Below, piece after piece: positions 1-42,700 of a stretch of 64,000 bases of DNA (position 1 is the first letter of the stretch; every line of letters begins with the position of its first letter). The notes beneath the pieces were generated by a model, which was given only the letters and a program-made list of their open reading frames with translations, ran no database searches and had not been told where the DNA came from. A program made the position numbers and the translations under genes. Source of the DNA: Lophius americanus (taxonomy: Eukaryota > Chordata > Actinopteri > Lophiiformes > Lophiidae); contig JBBDHG010000015.1 in NCBI GenBank assembly GCA_037951165.1, positions 7,730,501-7,794,500 of the forward strand, read 5' to 3'.

Positions 1-629
1 TGTCTTCTCACCTCCACATCTATGGAGATTCTGGTTGGTTATCTTAATATCTATCTTAACAACTTTTTTTTCGGAGCTTGACAGCAAAGCAGTGTTGAAT
101 CTTTTACTACAAAAACTGATGTCATGTGAATCCCAGAGACCCTGTTTATTTGAATAAAACGTATGGTTCTAACAGCATGTCGGGAACGGTAAACAGAGCT
201 TGAACGCCACCAGAAGAAATCGATGAGAAATTAAATTATTTAGGCTTTCCTATCTTTAAGATAGTTGGAAAAAAGCAAAACAGGAAATGGTCAAAGAGGA
301 AGAGGGTCGCCACTTCAAAAGCCTCAACCCCGGATCATTTAGGGCACACTTTCCATGTTCCGTGAGAACTTCCTATTTGTGCGTTTAGAGTTTATTGAGA
401 GCAAAACTTAGAGCTCTACTGAAGGTTTACCAACTGAGCTGATAGTACAAGTGCTGTTCTTTTGTGTGAGCATTAAGGTATGCGACTCTTGTAAGAGCTT
501 TCCGGTGGTGAAACAACCTGTACTAGACCTTCATTCAGCCGGTAAAGGTATAATAATAACAGAATTTTCATTTTTGGGTGAATTGTTCCTTTAAGAAGAA
601 CTTCACTTCTTCATCTTTGTTGAATCAGT
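1..629. other. Non-coding, no recognised feature
   Basis: This is mixed-composition DNA beyond the lancl2 3' end. No exon, RNA gene or repeat family could be recognised on either strand. Confidence 0.4.
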
Positions 630-1322
630 ATACATGTCCTGCTGGACTCATGGGGAAATGCCCAAATTACCTTTTTATGTGGAATAGCCAGCATGAACTT
701 ATGGGAAATAGTCTGTTTCACCTTATTATAGCGATTGGCCCATATGACCTTTTAATGGGGAATGGCCTGCATGGCCTTAATACAATGAATAGCCCATATC
801 ACCCTGTTAATAGGAATAACGTGGATTACCTTTCTTTTTAGGAGGAATGGTTTTTGTGATATAATGAGGAATGGCCCGTATCCTTTTTTATGGGGAATGA
901 CCCACATGGACTTATTACAAGGAATAGCCAATATCACCCTGTTATGGGGAATAACTCTGCATTAATTTTATTTTTTTTATAAGAGGAATGGTCTGTATGA
1001 CATTATAGGGGTTAATGGCCCGTACGATTTTATTATGGCAAATAGCCGGCATAACCTTATTATGGGGAATAGTCCGTATCAGTTTATAATGGGGAATGGC
1101 CCACATTACTGTTTTAGGGCCAATAGTCTGTAATACCTTTTTATGGGCTCTTTGATGTTACTTAGGAGTATACGTCCCGCATGACCTTGTTATGGAAAAT
1201 CGCCATTTTTATGCATTTATGGGAAATAGCTCACATTATCTTATTTTGCCAATTGCCCGTATAACCTTATTATGGAGATAGCCCACATGATTTTATTATG
1301 GGAATGGATCGTATGACATTTT
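630..1322. repeat. Degenerate minisatellite, unit about 27-30 bp
   Basis: Roughly two dozen imperfect tandem copies share the core TTATTATGGGGAATAGCCC followed by a short purine/pyrimidine spacer such as ACATGACC. Spacing drifts between about 25 and 40 bp, so the array is old. The short ORFs here in both directions come from the repeat and are not counted as genes. Confidence 0.8.
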
Positions 1323-1443
1323 TGCCCCCAGCAAATAGGAGAGTTACTGCTTCGTTTTGTGTTTAGCCGTAAAAACGCACAAATATGGTTGAAATTGATA
1401 CAGAGTCTCCGATTCTGTCTTAAGTTTTGAGCCTGAATTAGCC

Positions 1444-2636
1444 TTTATTTGTGACAGCTGCTGTTTCAACTAGCACCCAGGAAATCCATGAGAAAACAAA
1501 AAAAACCACAGTGTTGTACCTTGACGCCAAATCAAAGACACAGAAGTCAAACACTCGTCACCATTAGAACCAAATAACAACAAAACACATAGGGACCAGT
1601 GAACCTGGACACACATGTCTATATGTGACATTTACATCATGCAAGAACATTCATGGCGAGATATCTGCGAAAGAACGAGGCATTTGCGTGCCGTCGGGAT
1701 TACTGAACAACTTTACCACCAGGTGTGATCTTACCTATTTGCTAGTGCAGCACACGCCGGGTTGGCTGCCATCTAAGAGTCACTGAACTGAACCACAGCC
1801 TGACATGCCTTTGCATTTACGGAATGTATTTTGGCACTTTTATGAACATATATTGTTAAGTTGGAACCCATTTACAATAAGATTTACCTATTTAAGATTT
1901 AAGAATAGATTATGAAACAGGTTATTAATTAGGTAGTGAAAACCTTATAATCCCTTATAAGACTGACAATTTAAGTTCACTTTTTACCAAGAAACAGTGG
2001 ACTTTGGCCATTTTCATCTAATGAGTAGCAGCTTATAATTAGAATGAATGAATTATTAAAGTTAGTCTTATTGTAAATTGATGCCATAAAGCTTTTCTTT
2101 CTGGTCCTGACCGGTTGTCTCGTTTCAATGAATTCTGATTTGATCGCTTATTTCCACTGTATACAGCACAACGCGTAAAAATTACATACAAGATCCATCC
2201 ATACTGTGACGCATCATTGATTCTTTGAGTCTATATTTGAGTTTGAATTGTAATTCAAAACATTTTAATAAGTAATTTAACCTTTAGTGTGATTTTTCAA
2301 TTTGTAGTCAAATTTGCAAACCAAAAATAATTTGCAACTTAATAATTATTTTTATAATTATTTTGCAACTTATTTGGTTACTGCGGCATGACGGTGGTAA
2401 AAATCAGTAATGCCAATAATGTAAAGTTCAACCTCTGAAAAAGCCTTCCTCTTACCCAGTTTTAAGGATATAAGGGCTGCCCCATCGTCATGTCAGCCTA
2501 GTTTCTTCTCTCGCTCCTCATGACCAAAGTGGAAAAGCTAATCGAACATAGATGCTTGTCCAGTGTTTGAGCTTAATACCGTTTGTCCCATTCATCATCA
2601 TCATCATCATCACCCTGGGTCCTATCGTTAGGCCGG
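1444..2636 (-). other. Probable lancl2 3' UTR and downstream flank
   Basis: This stretch lies downstream of the lancl2 stop. The first canonical AATAAA I see on this strand is at 1449-1444, with ATTAAA variants nearer (about 2267). The UTR extent is therefore inferred and uncertain. No coding exon is visible. Confidence 0.35.
2594..2612. repeat. Short ATC trinucleotide microsatellite
   Basis: About six tandem CAT/ATC units lie in the presumed lancl2 3' UTR, 25-43 bases past the stop codon. Confidence 0.85.
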
Positions 2637-32240
<29,604 letters not shown>

Positions 32241-34583
32241 CGCTACGGCGGCTCGGCACAAACAAAAGTCTTAAGGCACCCTGTGGTGATCATACGAGGA
32301 AATAAAAAAAATCCTGTTTCTGAATTTTTAGATACATTAGAATATTGTGCCATAGTAATAAGTATATCACTGCATATGTGACATGTGCACGTGTATAGAA
32401 ACTGAAATGAATGTACAAGAGATTCAATTGGAATATATCATATACACATAGCCTACAGCTACAAATGTAGGCTAAATATTTGTACATATCAATTCTGCAT
32501 AATGTTAATATGGCATACATTTGTATAGATAAGATTTTATCTTACATCATTTTGACTTGGCTATTGACTACAATATATCTAAAACATGACTCAAAAATAG
32601 GGAGAATTAGACATAACACATGATTTGAAAGTGCATCTTTCTCATCTAATCTTTGGGATACCCATGTTTGTATGAGAGGTTTAAAGTAAATAAGGAAAAA
32701 AAGTTTTCCCTGGTACACAAGGAATTAAGTGACCGTGCAGACAAAAGTGTCACAAACCATTACAATGCTATGCAAAGCTCCTTATACAAATTTATAGTCC
32801 ATGTTAAACTCATGAAGTCCTCAAGTATACCTTTTCAGCTTGTTTTTTATAACTAAATGTAAGTTTCAATCCCTTTTAACAATTCCCATTGTCTAATAAC
32901 ATGTTCTGTTTCACATATAACCAGCGCTGACCTTTTATCTGGAACCAATAGAATAAACAGGAACAAGTTGCTAAAATTTTATAATTTTTTCTTGTTACAA
33001 CAACAATTTTTTAGGTAAGCTCTGGTATTACAAATGAAAAATGGCAAACTATTTATCTAATATGAAAAAAAAATCTGTCTTGCAGATTTACTTTCAAATA
33101 AAGAAAAAACAGCCAGGAGGAACTTCTGCAAAACATTACAGATCTGTGCAGCCTTTCCAAAAATAACTAGACATGTTTTTCACAAGGTCAATATTGTATA
33201 TTTATATTCATATTCATTTATAAAAACTTTGGCTAAGGAATGTCACCTTGAGTCTGAGCTTTACACACATGCCCCAAAAGTGGATAATGTATTAAAATAC
33301 TATTTATTTTGAATATTATTCCGATAAAAATAATTTGATACAGAATTTTCTACTGCTTAGTCATAACCAAAATAGGGAGTTAAATAAGGAATGCATGAAT
33401 GAATGTAAATAGAGAACAATTGTTGCTGCACTTATTGCTAATGGATCATTATTCTGGCAGCCCGTCCGGATAAAATAAATGAAACACTGCAGGGACTGAC
33501 AGGGGGAGCCTTACCAATCAGGATCTGTCCGTTCACGGGTGTCGCAGGTCTTGTTTGACTGTGGTCGGTCCTGATCGGTGGATGCTGCAGCTTCCAGCCT
33601 CCCAGCAGCGTCACTCCTCATCCCAGTGTCCAGCCTCTCCCGGCAAATTGGGAAGTGGGAGCCGCAGTCAGAGCAGAGTATGCAAGCGGGAACATTTAAC
33701 CATGTGTCACCGCATCTGTGTCTCCCTGCTCTGCACCCTCCCAGAGCACTCACTAAAACACCAGGGTGCTGCTGATGCTGCACGGCAAATCAGATCCCCC
33801 CTTCTCCACCTCCGCCTCCTCCTCCTCCTCTATGTTCTTCACGGACCATAGGCTGCAGGAGGTGCCCTAACCCCCACCACCTCAGCCTCCGCAACAGACT
33901 TCTAAAGTGAATAGTGACAGATGGTGTTGGTGTGTGTGTGTTTGTGTGATGTTGCCGTGATTAGACAATGCAACAAACAAATCAACACCCCCATTCCTTC
34001 CACACACACCACCACCTCCCTGCTGTCGCCTCCTTCATCCATCCTGTCCTTCCCCTTTCTGCCACTTTCTCTTACTGCTTAACTGACCATCATTGTTATG
34101 ATCCTCCTTCATCCTGCGGACTTTTCCATCCTTAATAAAAAGCATTTAAAGAGTGAATCCCCCTCGATATGATTCACTCCATTCAGGATTTTATCAGTTT
34201 TATATAGTGAAACACCTCAGTTTCACATCAATACCCATCTACAAAAGCAATTTCCTGATTCCCATCTTCCAAAAAGGCTGAGCATTATAACAATTAGTGT
34301 GGCTGGAACACTAATGGGATTTGATGCTGCAGAGAAGAAGTGCAGTAATTCAGTTTATTATGCAGTGGCTCAATAAGACTGGCTTAATATAAAACCAGGG
34401 ACACCCAATGAATATGAATGCAATCTCTATAAACCTCAACAAATCTACTCAAATATTTGAATGTCAAGTTTATTCTTTGTTCGATGCAGCTCTTTTATGG
34501 ACCAAATTTTTTTAAACACTAAAATATCTTGTTTACATTTTAAAAAAAACCTATGTACACAAAAATATTATGAAGCCGATAAT
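32241..34583. other. Upstream region of lancl2
   Basis: Apart from the GC-rich block near 33.5-33.85 kb I see no gene. 32290-33480 is AT-rich with no recognised repeat. 33900-34580 contains a short GT run and pyrimidine-rich DNA. Confidence 0.45.
33515..33850 (-). other. GC-rich block, possible untranslated first exon of lancl2
   Basis: The block is markedly richer in GC than its surroundings and has a GGAGGAGGAGGAGGCGGAGG purine run on the minus strand. A strong donor (TTG then GTAAGG) follows at 33514. A good acceptor (TTTTTTTTATTTCCTC, then CACCACAG) lies at 32281, 40 bp before the lancl2 ATG. Splicing the two would give a 5' UTR intron of about 1.2 kb. Short ORFs here have no recognisable product. 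Confidence 0.35.
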
Positions 34584-34665
34584 TCAGCGATGGGTTAAAT
34601 GCAGCGAACCAATATTCCTAACTTGTACTGCTTGTATGATTGCATGTGACAAATAAAGGCTTCTT
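34584..34665 (+). mobile_element. SINE 3' tail fragment
   Basis: GCGATGGGTTAAATGCAGCG, then TGCATGTGACAAATAAAGGC and TTCTTTAAT, match the 3' end shared by teleost tRNA-SINEs such as those at 31140 and 47516. The tRNA-related head is missing. Confidence 0.65.
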
Positions 34666-36629
34666 TAATTGTGGATTTGCAAAAATTGTTAAAATCTGTA
34701 GTATGTATGCTGTTCCAGTAGGTGGGAGTGACGAGTAACACTGTATGCCTACATACAAAGGCCTTCTTACACAGCGGGTGAGTAAACAGAACAAATCAGA
34801 TAATTTTGTCTGATTGGGATGGTCGCAGCAAAGGCTAATCTGTATTGTTGAACTGGCGCAGGTTTTACGTAAGTTGCCCTTAAGAACGCAACCCTCCCCT
34901 TTTGTGGAAGCTTAGGGCCAGCACAAAGAGTACAATGGCTTGGACATAGCCAAGAGGCTGGGTGAGGTACCACATTTCCACCAAGGTATTTCCAGACCAG
35001 GTTGAGAAAGTAGACCTTAAATGTACCTGACCTTATAATTATGTATAACCAATTTAAGGTTATTAGTGACACTAACCCCTTACCCCCAACCTTAACCCTA
35101 AACCTAAAGGGTCCTTGGACAGCAGTTTATGGGTCAGTAACTGGCTATGTAGTATTGGGGATAGTTTGGAAACAGTTCTTTGCATCCCCACAGCTAGATA
35201 GGACTATTAGTCAGGAAAACTGTTTCCTGACAGGAACTAATACATAACATCTCTAAAAACAGTAACCAGTTATGTTAGAGGTAACCAAACAAAACATTAT
35301 GACGATTATCTTTAAGAAACTGGAGCATCTGATCTAGAAACAAAAACAAGTTACATCGGAGGCTGGGGACGGGATTAACATGACCAACCAAAATTTTGTG
35401 ACCATCTGTTTTATGAAACCTGAGCTTTTTGTCCACCTGAAGAATAAAACACAAGCTGCCCATTATGGATGGGAAATTGAAGCAGAAGTCCTGGAGGACA
35501 ACATAATGAGTAAATCAGGGGAGGAACAAGAACACACGTGTTAGTGCAAACGGCCCGACATTGCTGCTGCAACTTACAGTTGGAGAATATATAACATATT
35601 GTTTGTTTAGTCTGCAGTGTTTAGTAGTAGTTATTCTGCCTTTTCATGCACAGGTTAGACTTAACTATCAGCCCTCAAGACATGACGCAGGTTAACGCAG
35701 TCACCAATGTATGAGAATGCTTGAGACAGCATCTCTGGTTCTACTGCATGTCCTTTAAAATATTAAATGTTCTCAGGAGAACCGCTTCCATACATTTCAT
35801 GAGGAGATGGCAGATGCTACAATAACAACTGAAATGTAGGCTTACCTCCTGGATTTAGCCCCAGGATCTTGAGGAGTCGGACTATAAAGAGCAAGCTACA
35901 TCTTTGAGACATCTGCTAGGCGAGTAATTAGCACGGTTCACTCGCTGCATTTATAAAGCTTTCACCACATCCCTACTATAAACTCCTGCCTGGTCTCTGC
36001 ATTCTGCATATCCTCCCGCTCGATACCGGGATCAGTGGGAGATTTTTGGCGAAATCATGAAGTGGGGTGATGATGCCGAGAACAGCCTCCAAACACACGT
36101 CTATGCCGTGATAATGACTAACAGTCTCAGTTGCACCAACTTCTATATTATTGGGGCTGAATTCATTAGTTTTAATGGAAAGAAATCTTATAAATGTAAA
36201 TAACCCTGAGGCAAAGACAGAGTCAGAGAATAAAGGAAGTGGAGAGAATAGAAGGGATGGGGAAGGCAGGCACTGGCTCCAGAGCGATAACATTTCCAGG
36301 AGGCTTATGAAGGGGAGCTGGGCCCGCAGTAACGGGTTGTCATCCTGAGGTATGGGAAGAAGTATAACAAAAATTGATCAGTAACTGGCGTGAACATACA
36401 TCTGCTGATGCCTCTGGACACATCTCCACTGATGTTCCTTGATCCATCGGGTGTTTCGGGTCTTTGATCAGACCCCAGCTTGTGTCCAGATGGCTAGCTA
36501 CTCTGACTCCGTAGCTCTCCTCTAATAAGCCACAGCCATCTTGAGGTTCTCTCCGCTCTGACACAGGCAATGGCTTTCATAACATCATATTAACAATTTA
36601 TAACAACATTCATGGCAGAAAGTGAACAT
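34666..36629. other. Intergenic stretch, no gene recognised
   Basis: The interval includes a short cluster of telomere-like words (AACCTTAACCCTAAACCTAA, about 35088-35108) and a small inverted pair TCAGGAAA/TTTCCTGA at 35211-35230. Minus-strand ORFs at 34767-35072 and 35976-36293 are 101-105 codons and have no recognisable domain. Confidence 0.4.
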
Positions 36630-37060
36630 TTTAACCTGAAGTTGATGTGTTGGATGAAGGAAAAATGGAAGAATGGAAGCATCTCCGGAACTGCGGGTGT
36701 GTTTCTGGTCTGCAATTGTTGGCACCTACGAAAGCAGTCAATCAGTGGACCAACAAGATGGACAGGAACCCTAGGCTCATTGATTTGCGTAGGGAGAGAA
36801 GGCTAGCTGGTGTTATCTGATCCTACAGAAGAGAATAAGTTGATAAAAAAGTTAATACTGTTTTGGATAGAAAGGTTGTCATGGCAGACATTTTGTCAAA
36901 ATTCGCTGTGTATCCACAGACAGATCAGAGTGTTCTTGCTGACCAGCAAAAATGGACTACATTTGGCCGAATTGGACCCCGTAGCATGTGTAAAGCTGGC
37001 CCGGTCTTGACCATGGGCGGCTTGCTGCATGTGAGTCACTTGCCAAGATGCACTAAGTGG
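36630..37060 (+). mobile_element. Tc1-like transposase relic
   Basis: Broken plus-strand reading gives QDRNPRLIDL-like and GREGxLAGV-like pieces, then DRKVVMADIL, matching the N-terminal DNA-binding part of a teleost Tc1-like transposase (pattern GRPRLIDARGERRLARVV). Several frameshifts and stops are present. Confidence 0.5.
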
Positions 37061-37130
37061 AGAAAGCAAGCTGTAAGAGGCATTATGATTTTTATACGCT
37101 GATCACGTGGATATTACTGGACATGTAGTA

Positions 37131-37156
37131 GGTATGTATGTATGTATGTATGTATT
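37131..37156. repeat. TATG tetranucleotide microsatellite
   Basis: About six perfect GTAT units. Confidence 0.9.
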
Positions 37157-37435
37157 AGGTGGACATGTACCACCTACCGCGGAATTGTCGCAGACCAATT
37201 ACCACTCTGCATGGAAACCAGAACAAACTTTTCTTTCTGTATTTCCTGCAGGGGGCAGGCCGTAAAAATTATTATAAGAGCTCTAGAGTTTTTGTACAAA
37301 CATAAAAACAGGGGGAAAAACACATCAATGCCAGAAATATTTAATACATTTGCCAAGGACCACCAAATTACACTACCTTTCCCACCGACAAGACTCGGAT
37401 TGATTTCTCAAGGCAGAATCCATTGAAGAATATCC

Positions 37436-37555
37436 ATTCATCAATTCCCGCCTGCTCCTTCCTCGGGATCTAAGGGTGTTCAAGACCAGGTTTTAATGTA
37501 ATCCTTCCAATGAGTTCTTGATCTCCACCAGCTGAATTCACCCTGAAAACCATTT
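37436..37555 (-). mobile_element. Short LINE 3' fragment
   Basis: This is a diverged match to the LINE fragments at 5020 and 6555. Shared order: CCATTCATC, CTCCTTCCTCGGGATC-like, TTCAAGACCAGGTTTTAATG, AATCCTTCCAATGAGTTCTT and AACC. It is too eroded for any peptide. Confidence 0.4.
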
Positions 37556-37832
37556 AAATCACAGCCCTACCGGTATTTATATTTGAGAAACAGTATCCCA
37601 TGCTTTCAGCGATTCCAGAAACACCATGTTTTGGCTCATTTGTTAAATCTGGAGTGACATTACTGTCAAAGGATGACATTAGAAGCTTTATGGCTTTCAC
37701 TTTTCCCCTGTTGGCCCAGAGGGAATGGAGGTCCATTCTGTGCCGGTGACGCACACTTTCTTCTTGTTTCCATAACAATATGCAGCTCTTGCAAGGCAGT
37801 GACCAAAACTGCAGTCTCAGCTTTTTTTCAGG

Positions 37833-37833
<1 letters not shown>

Positions 37834-37915
<82 letters not shown>
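37834..37915. repeat. GT microsatellite, 41 units
   Basis: An uninterrupted TG dinucleotide tract of about 82 bp. ORFs running through it on both strands (poly Cys-Val, poly His-Thr) are artefacts. Confidence 0.98.
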
Positions 37916-37916
<1 letters not shown>

Positions 37917-38799
37917 ACCAAGATGATGCATACCTTAGTCATTCTCTGCATGCTGGAGAGGAATTGCTGCAGTGATTGTGAGAGATGTCATTGCAGATCA
38001 GAGAGATCTGCTGGTTAATGTAAAGACATTGAAAAGAGTTGGTGCAGAATGTTGGCAGAGCTTCTTGTTGCTCATGACCTTACTTCACTGAAGGCTAATT
38101 CATCAGCCTGTCAACAATATCAGGTGTCTTAGAGTTGAAAATGATGAGTGACAGCCTGATCACCCTCTTCTTCCCACCTTCTTCAAAAGAAAGTGAAAAT
38201 AACCTCTACTGGTGACAGTCGGAAGATCACGCAAAAGCACCACAGGGGACCCTTTTCTGGACAAAACAAAACAGCGGCAGACAACACCACTCTATTTTGT
38301 ACTTTTACTTAGTGAGACAGGGTTCCACAAACAAAAGAGTTGTGACATATAACCCAGCACAACAGTTTTATAATTATTATTCATAATTGTACTAAGATTA
38401 AATATAGGTGTGCTTGAGCATCCCTAAAAATGTTTTAAAGTTATCCATGGTCTGAGGAGTGTTTCCCTTTAAAACACATAGAAACTAATGTTTTCATGTA
38501 GATTCTGTGTAAATCAGAATGTCATCTGCATACATAGAGTCCAATGTCTTGTTTTGCATCTTTTTGTACTTGTCAGAGAAATATAAGGTTCAGATACAGT
38601 AAATCATTTTGTGTGTGGTTTGGTCGGGGGTTTCAACACTTTCTCTTCTTTCTATATTCTTTATATAGTAATGAAAATTAAGCATTTAGTATGGAGTGCC
38701 ATTTGTAAAGTAGCACAATCTGATTTGAATTGTATCACATTAACACCAATATTTATGAACTTAATCATGTTTACTTTCTTAGGAAATATATGTTAGATA
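37916..38799. other. No recognised feature
   Basis: Mixed-composition DNA between the GT tract and the AT-rich minisatellite. No exon or repeat family is seen. Confidence 0.4.
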
Positions 38800-38965
38800 A
38801 AGTGTCTAAATTTTAAATATAAATATTACTTTGAAATGTTAACTCTAAATGTAAAATCTTGAATATAAATTCAAAATTTGAATATCAAATCTAAATCTTT
38901 ATGTCATGTCTAAATGTTAAATCTAAATCTTGAACCAGAATGTTAAAAATTAAACTAAATATTTA
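38800..38965. repeat. AT-rich degenerate tandem repeat
   Basis: Imperfect copies of an approximately 15-22-bp motif close to AAATGTTAAATCTAAATCTTG recur about eight times with drifting spacing. Confidence 0.6.
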
Positions 38966-39539
38966 GCTAAAACACTAATTTACAGCTAAGGTCTGTGGGC
39001 CTCCCTGGGGGTAATTGAGTGCAAGGGCCCCCTCATCAAGATCCCTGTATGAGAGAAAATGGTTAATATTTGAAAAATGGCACTCAGATTCATAAGAGTA
39101 CCTGTATCAATGTTTAGAGTCTTTAACATTGGGATTTTTACAAGCTTTAGCAGAAAAAGGAAAAGCTTTTCCATTACTAAACTGTACGTGACAACGATTT
39201 CTGCTTGCCGTCTTGGGTTTGAAGGGAAGGCCCTGTGTAAAGAACCCCTTGAAGCCCCCTTTGAACCACTAGAGAAGGTGGATATTAAAATAGCTGAAAA
39301 CTTTGTTGCTGTCTCTGACCTGAACTAAATGAGTAACGGTGTCAAATTTTCCTCAGAGAATTTAAAGGTGATACAGCTTTTATGACTCAGTTATTGGGAT
39401 CATGTTCATCATTTGACCTTGTGTCCTTATAATCGCAGATTTCTGAATAAATATGGGGATCTGCTTTTCGTGTCTAAGGCCAGCCAGTTTCATGTCCATG
39501 GCTGTCTCACTGGAGTGAAGAAAAATCAGAACCACTTTA

Positions 39540-39760
39540 AATAAATTATTAATGGTTTATAACTTGTTTATTAGGAAAGTTATGTATGCTATATAAACCA
39601 TTAATAAGCTGCTAGAACTTCTAGATCGAAACTGAGAGGCGACGGTGATGCTTGGCAAATGGTCAACCCATATTTATAGAAGAAACATGTATTATAAGAT
39701 GCTTATAATAGTTTATTAATGGTTTATAAGGTGTTTACAACCCAATGGGAGCTGGGTAGG
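39540..39760. repeat. MITE-like repeat with facing TTAATGGTTTATAA words
   Basis: TTATTAATGGTTTATAACTT (39546-39565) and TATTAATGGTTTATAAGG (39714-39731) are direct copies. ATATAAACCATTAATAAGC (39590-39608) is an inverted copy between them. This fits a small palindromic non-autonomous element. Confidence 0.5.
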
Positions 39761-42700
39761 ATGCAGTTATTTTTTGTGAATAAGGAAGTCAATAATTATT
39801 CATTAATATTAATGAGTCATTATATTCATGATTAAATACATGTTTTATAACAAATGTTAAAAATCCTTATCCCCTCTAACCCGACAAACACACACACACA
39901 AAACAAAATCCATCCTTCTATCTTCTAGCATCTAGCTTACTGCTAAGCAAACAAGCTAACTGTTAGAGCTGAACAAATGAAATTTAATTATACAAGGCCT
40001 GTATAAAATGTATATGTTTTAGTTATTTTTGATAGTAGTTTGCAATGAATCAATCTTCCCTTACCACCAGTACATCACTACTAGGCCCCTATCAGTTGTA
40101 GAGATTTGAAGAGAAAATGTTTGGATTCCCATTGGACCATCATGATGCCAATATTGTATTGTGGTTGTCAATTCGTTATGGAGGACTTCCGCTTCGTAGA
40201 TTACATTTTTAACACTGCTGCTGGATGGAGGGCGATAATGGTAACTTGGCTAGAGATGAAACAGCCAATCAGGATTACTTTTTAAAGTTTGTGATTGCTT
40301 TTCTTAGACCTCTACTGTGGAACTAACACTGTGTCCTCAGGAATGAGGCACACATTCCTGGTTTATCTTTACCGTGAGACAACAGGTCGAGCTACTACAG
40401 ATGCCATGATGACAGGATACAGGAGTTTCTTCTGCATGTCCATTGGCCTTTCAGCCTTCCAGGCGATAACCAGACACATCCTACCACTGCTGCTTTTTGT
40501 CCAACCACACACACATACACACAAACGCACACACACACAGGAGTTAATCACGAAGGGAAGTGGGTCGTCTTTTAAATCAAGCAGAAACATCTGCCCAGTG
40601 GTCATTCCCTACAAATGGACTCTGCTCCACTAATTCCAAAAAGTGTGGGTTAGAGCCCCCTGGTGGGCGTTGAAGGCGCCGCAGGTGGGAAGTTAGATGA
40701 TCATTTCATCACCATGAAATATTTATATTTAAAAAACCCCGAAACAAACAAAAACAAGTGTGTTACCTACTAGCTGACCTGCTTTGAACTCTCCATTTCA
40801 TGGTTTTCTTCCAGTTCATAATTTTCATAATTCTACTTCAAATTGACCCTTTTTACTTAATTTTAATTTTAATTCTATTGTACTTATTTGAAGGTTGTTG
40901 CAAGTCTTGTGTCGACCGGATTAAACCTTCAAATTATATTTTCCACCACTTTTTTGATTGCAGAATTTTATATAGGAATTTTATTATCAAGTGTGAAAGT
41001 GTGAAAGTGCTCTTTGACCTTCATTTAATCATTAGAAAGCTCAGAGAGATGGGATAATTAATTACACATATCCAACGGTGAATGTCAACACAAAAGCCTT
41101 AAAAAGAGGAAATAAAAGATGAGAAACATGTGCAATCAAAACTTCAACATAAAATTCAATTTCACAAAAGGATCCATGCAATTGCATAAGATTACATCCA
41201 AAAATATTTAGTTGTATTCTTCAGTGATTTCTTTTTTTAATAAAATATTTATTTAGATAATTCTTTTGAGAAAACATTTTCAGAAGAAAAAGAAGAAGAC
41301 AAAAGCAGTGTAGTTTTGGTAGTGTAAGAAACCTGACCATGAAAAAAAGGCCTGTTGTCTTTGTTTTCTCGACACACCTTTCTTCTTCTACTTGTATTTT
41401 ATGTTCTTCACCTGTGGACGGAAGTAATGGAAGTCGTTAAAGAGTTTCTAATTCCTCAAATGAATATTATATTCATTTTTACCTGAGTCAAAAATCCATA
41501 TTTTTACTTTTACCGAAATGTGTGGCTCACCGAGTGATGCGTCAACACATAGTCCCTTTTTCCTAGGAAAAAAATTATTCCATTTAGTTCCTTCTATGAT
41601 GCAAGCCTGATATCATTTCACTTCTCCCATTAGTTTGACATTAGATAGCCGGTTCAATTAATTAGTTTAATGTACCGTATGGTGGATCAGCAGAGAACTG
41701 TCCTACTTTCAGATTTCAGTTCTGGGAAGTCTCTCTTTTTTTGTTTCAAAGAAAAATAATGTTTTCACACCCGTTTTTGATCTGAAAAGTAATTTTACCC
41801 CTTGAAAATGATTTTAACTTTGTCTCACTGAGATATCCCAGCTAAAAATGAGCCAGATTTAACCAGTAACAAGAAGATGTAGATCAGAAGACTATAAAAA
41901 TATGTTCATGTAGGTCTATCATAAGGTTGTATTGCTAGTAATAAACACAAATTGATAGAATTGAGAGTCTTTTGTCGAGATGTAATGCAAGGTGGTTGCG
42001 TATTTATTTATTATTATTATTATTATTTCCTCGCAGCAATCAGGTTCTGGATTCTCGCTGTGTTTTGAAGGGTTCTCATAATGTCCTCTGGAGACCTTCC
42101 TCCGAAGTCAAGTGAGAATGTGAAGGTCGGTTTGTCTTTCAAATAAAAACTGTAGTTATAGCCAAAATAAAAAATGCTTTGGGGATTGTGGTTGGGGGAT
42201 ATCAATCCATTTTAATCAGATCCTGACCGAACCAATCAAACGACGGACGAGTGTTGGTGGCCTAGAAGGAAGAGCGGCATCAATGGTAACAAATGAAGGT
42301 ATTTGTGTGACGGGACTGTTCATACATCTCAGCAGGAACGGACTAGGAGAAATTAGTTCAAATAGTCGTTCTGTTCACACTCTGAGAAATAAAACATCAC
42401 ATTCACTTAACATACTTCAATCACCTAATCCCGATGAAAAAGGTTAAATAAATGAGAAAAAGATTAGAAAGGTTATTCCTAAATGCATTTAAGCAAATGT
42501 CACCAGAACTTTAATTTAAGTGCTTCATCATACAGTTATGATGAATTTAATTAACAAAATAACGTTTAATTTACTGAACACAATCATGTTGCTTGTACTA
42601 AACACAGGTGTTAAATTTACAAAAACACAATTATGTAATCCCAAAACATTTTACTAATACATGTTAAAAAAGATGCAACTATTTTTATTACAGTTCTCTC

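Noticed and set aside
35088..35108. Telomere-like AACCCTAA words
   Set aside because: Only two or three degenerate units, too few to call an interstitial telomeric repeat.
35976..36293. 105-codon minus-strand ORF with a protein-like segment
   Set aside because: No domain, splice context or repeat relationship could be established; the length is within chance expectation for the window.
37554..37975. ORFs of 100-125 codons with poly His-Thr or poly Cys-Val
   Set aside because: They result from the GT microsatellite. The same applies to the ORFs at 44668-45104 and 45208-45534.
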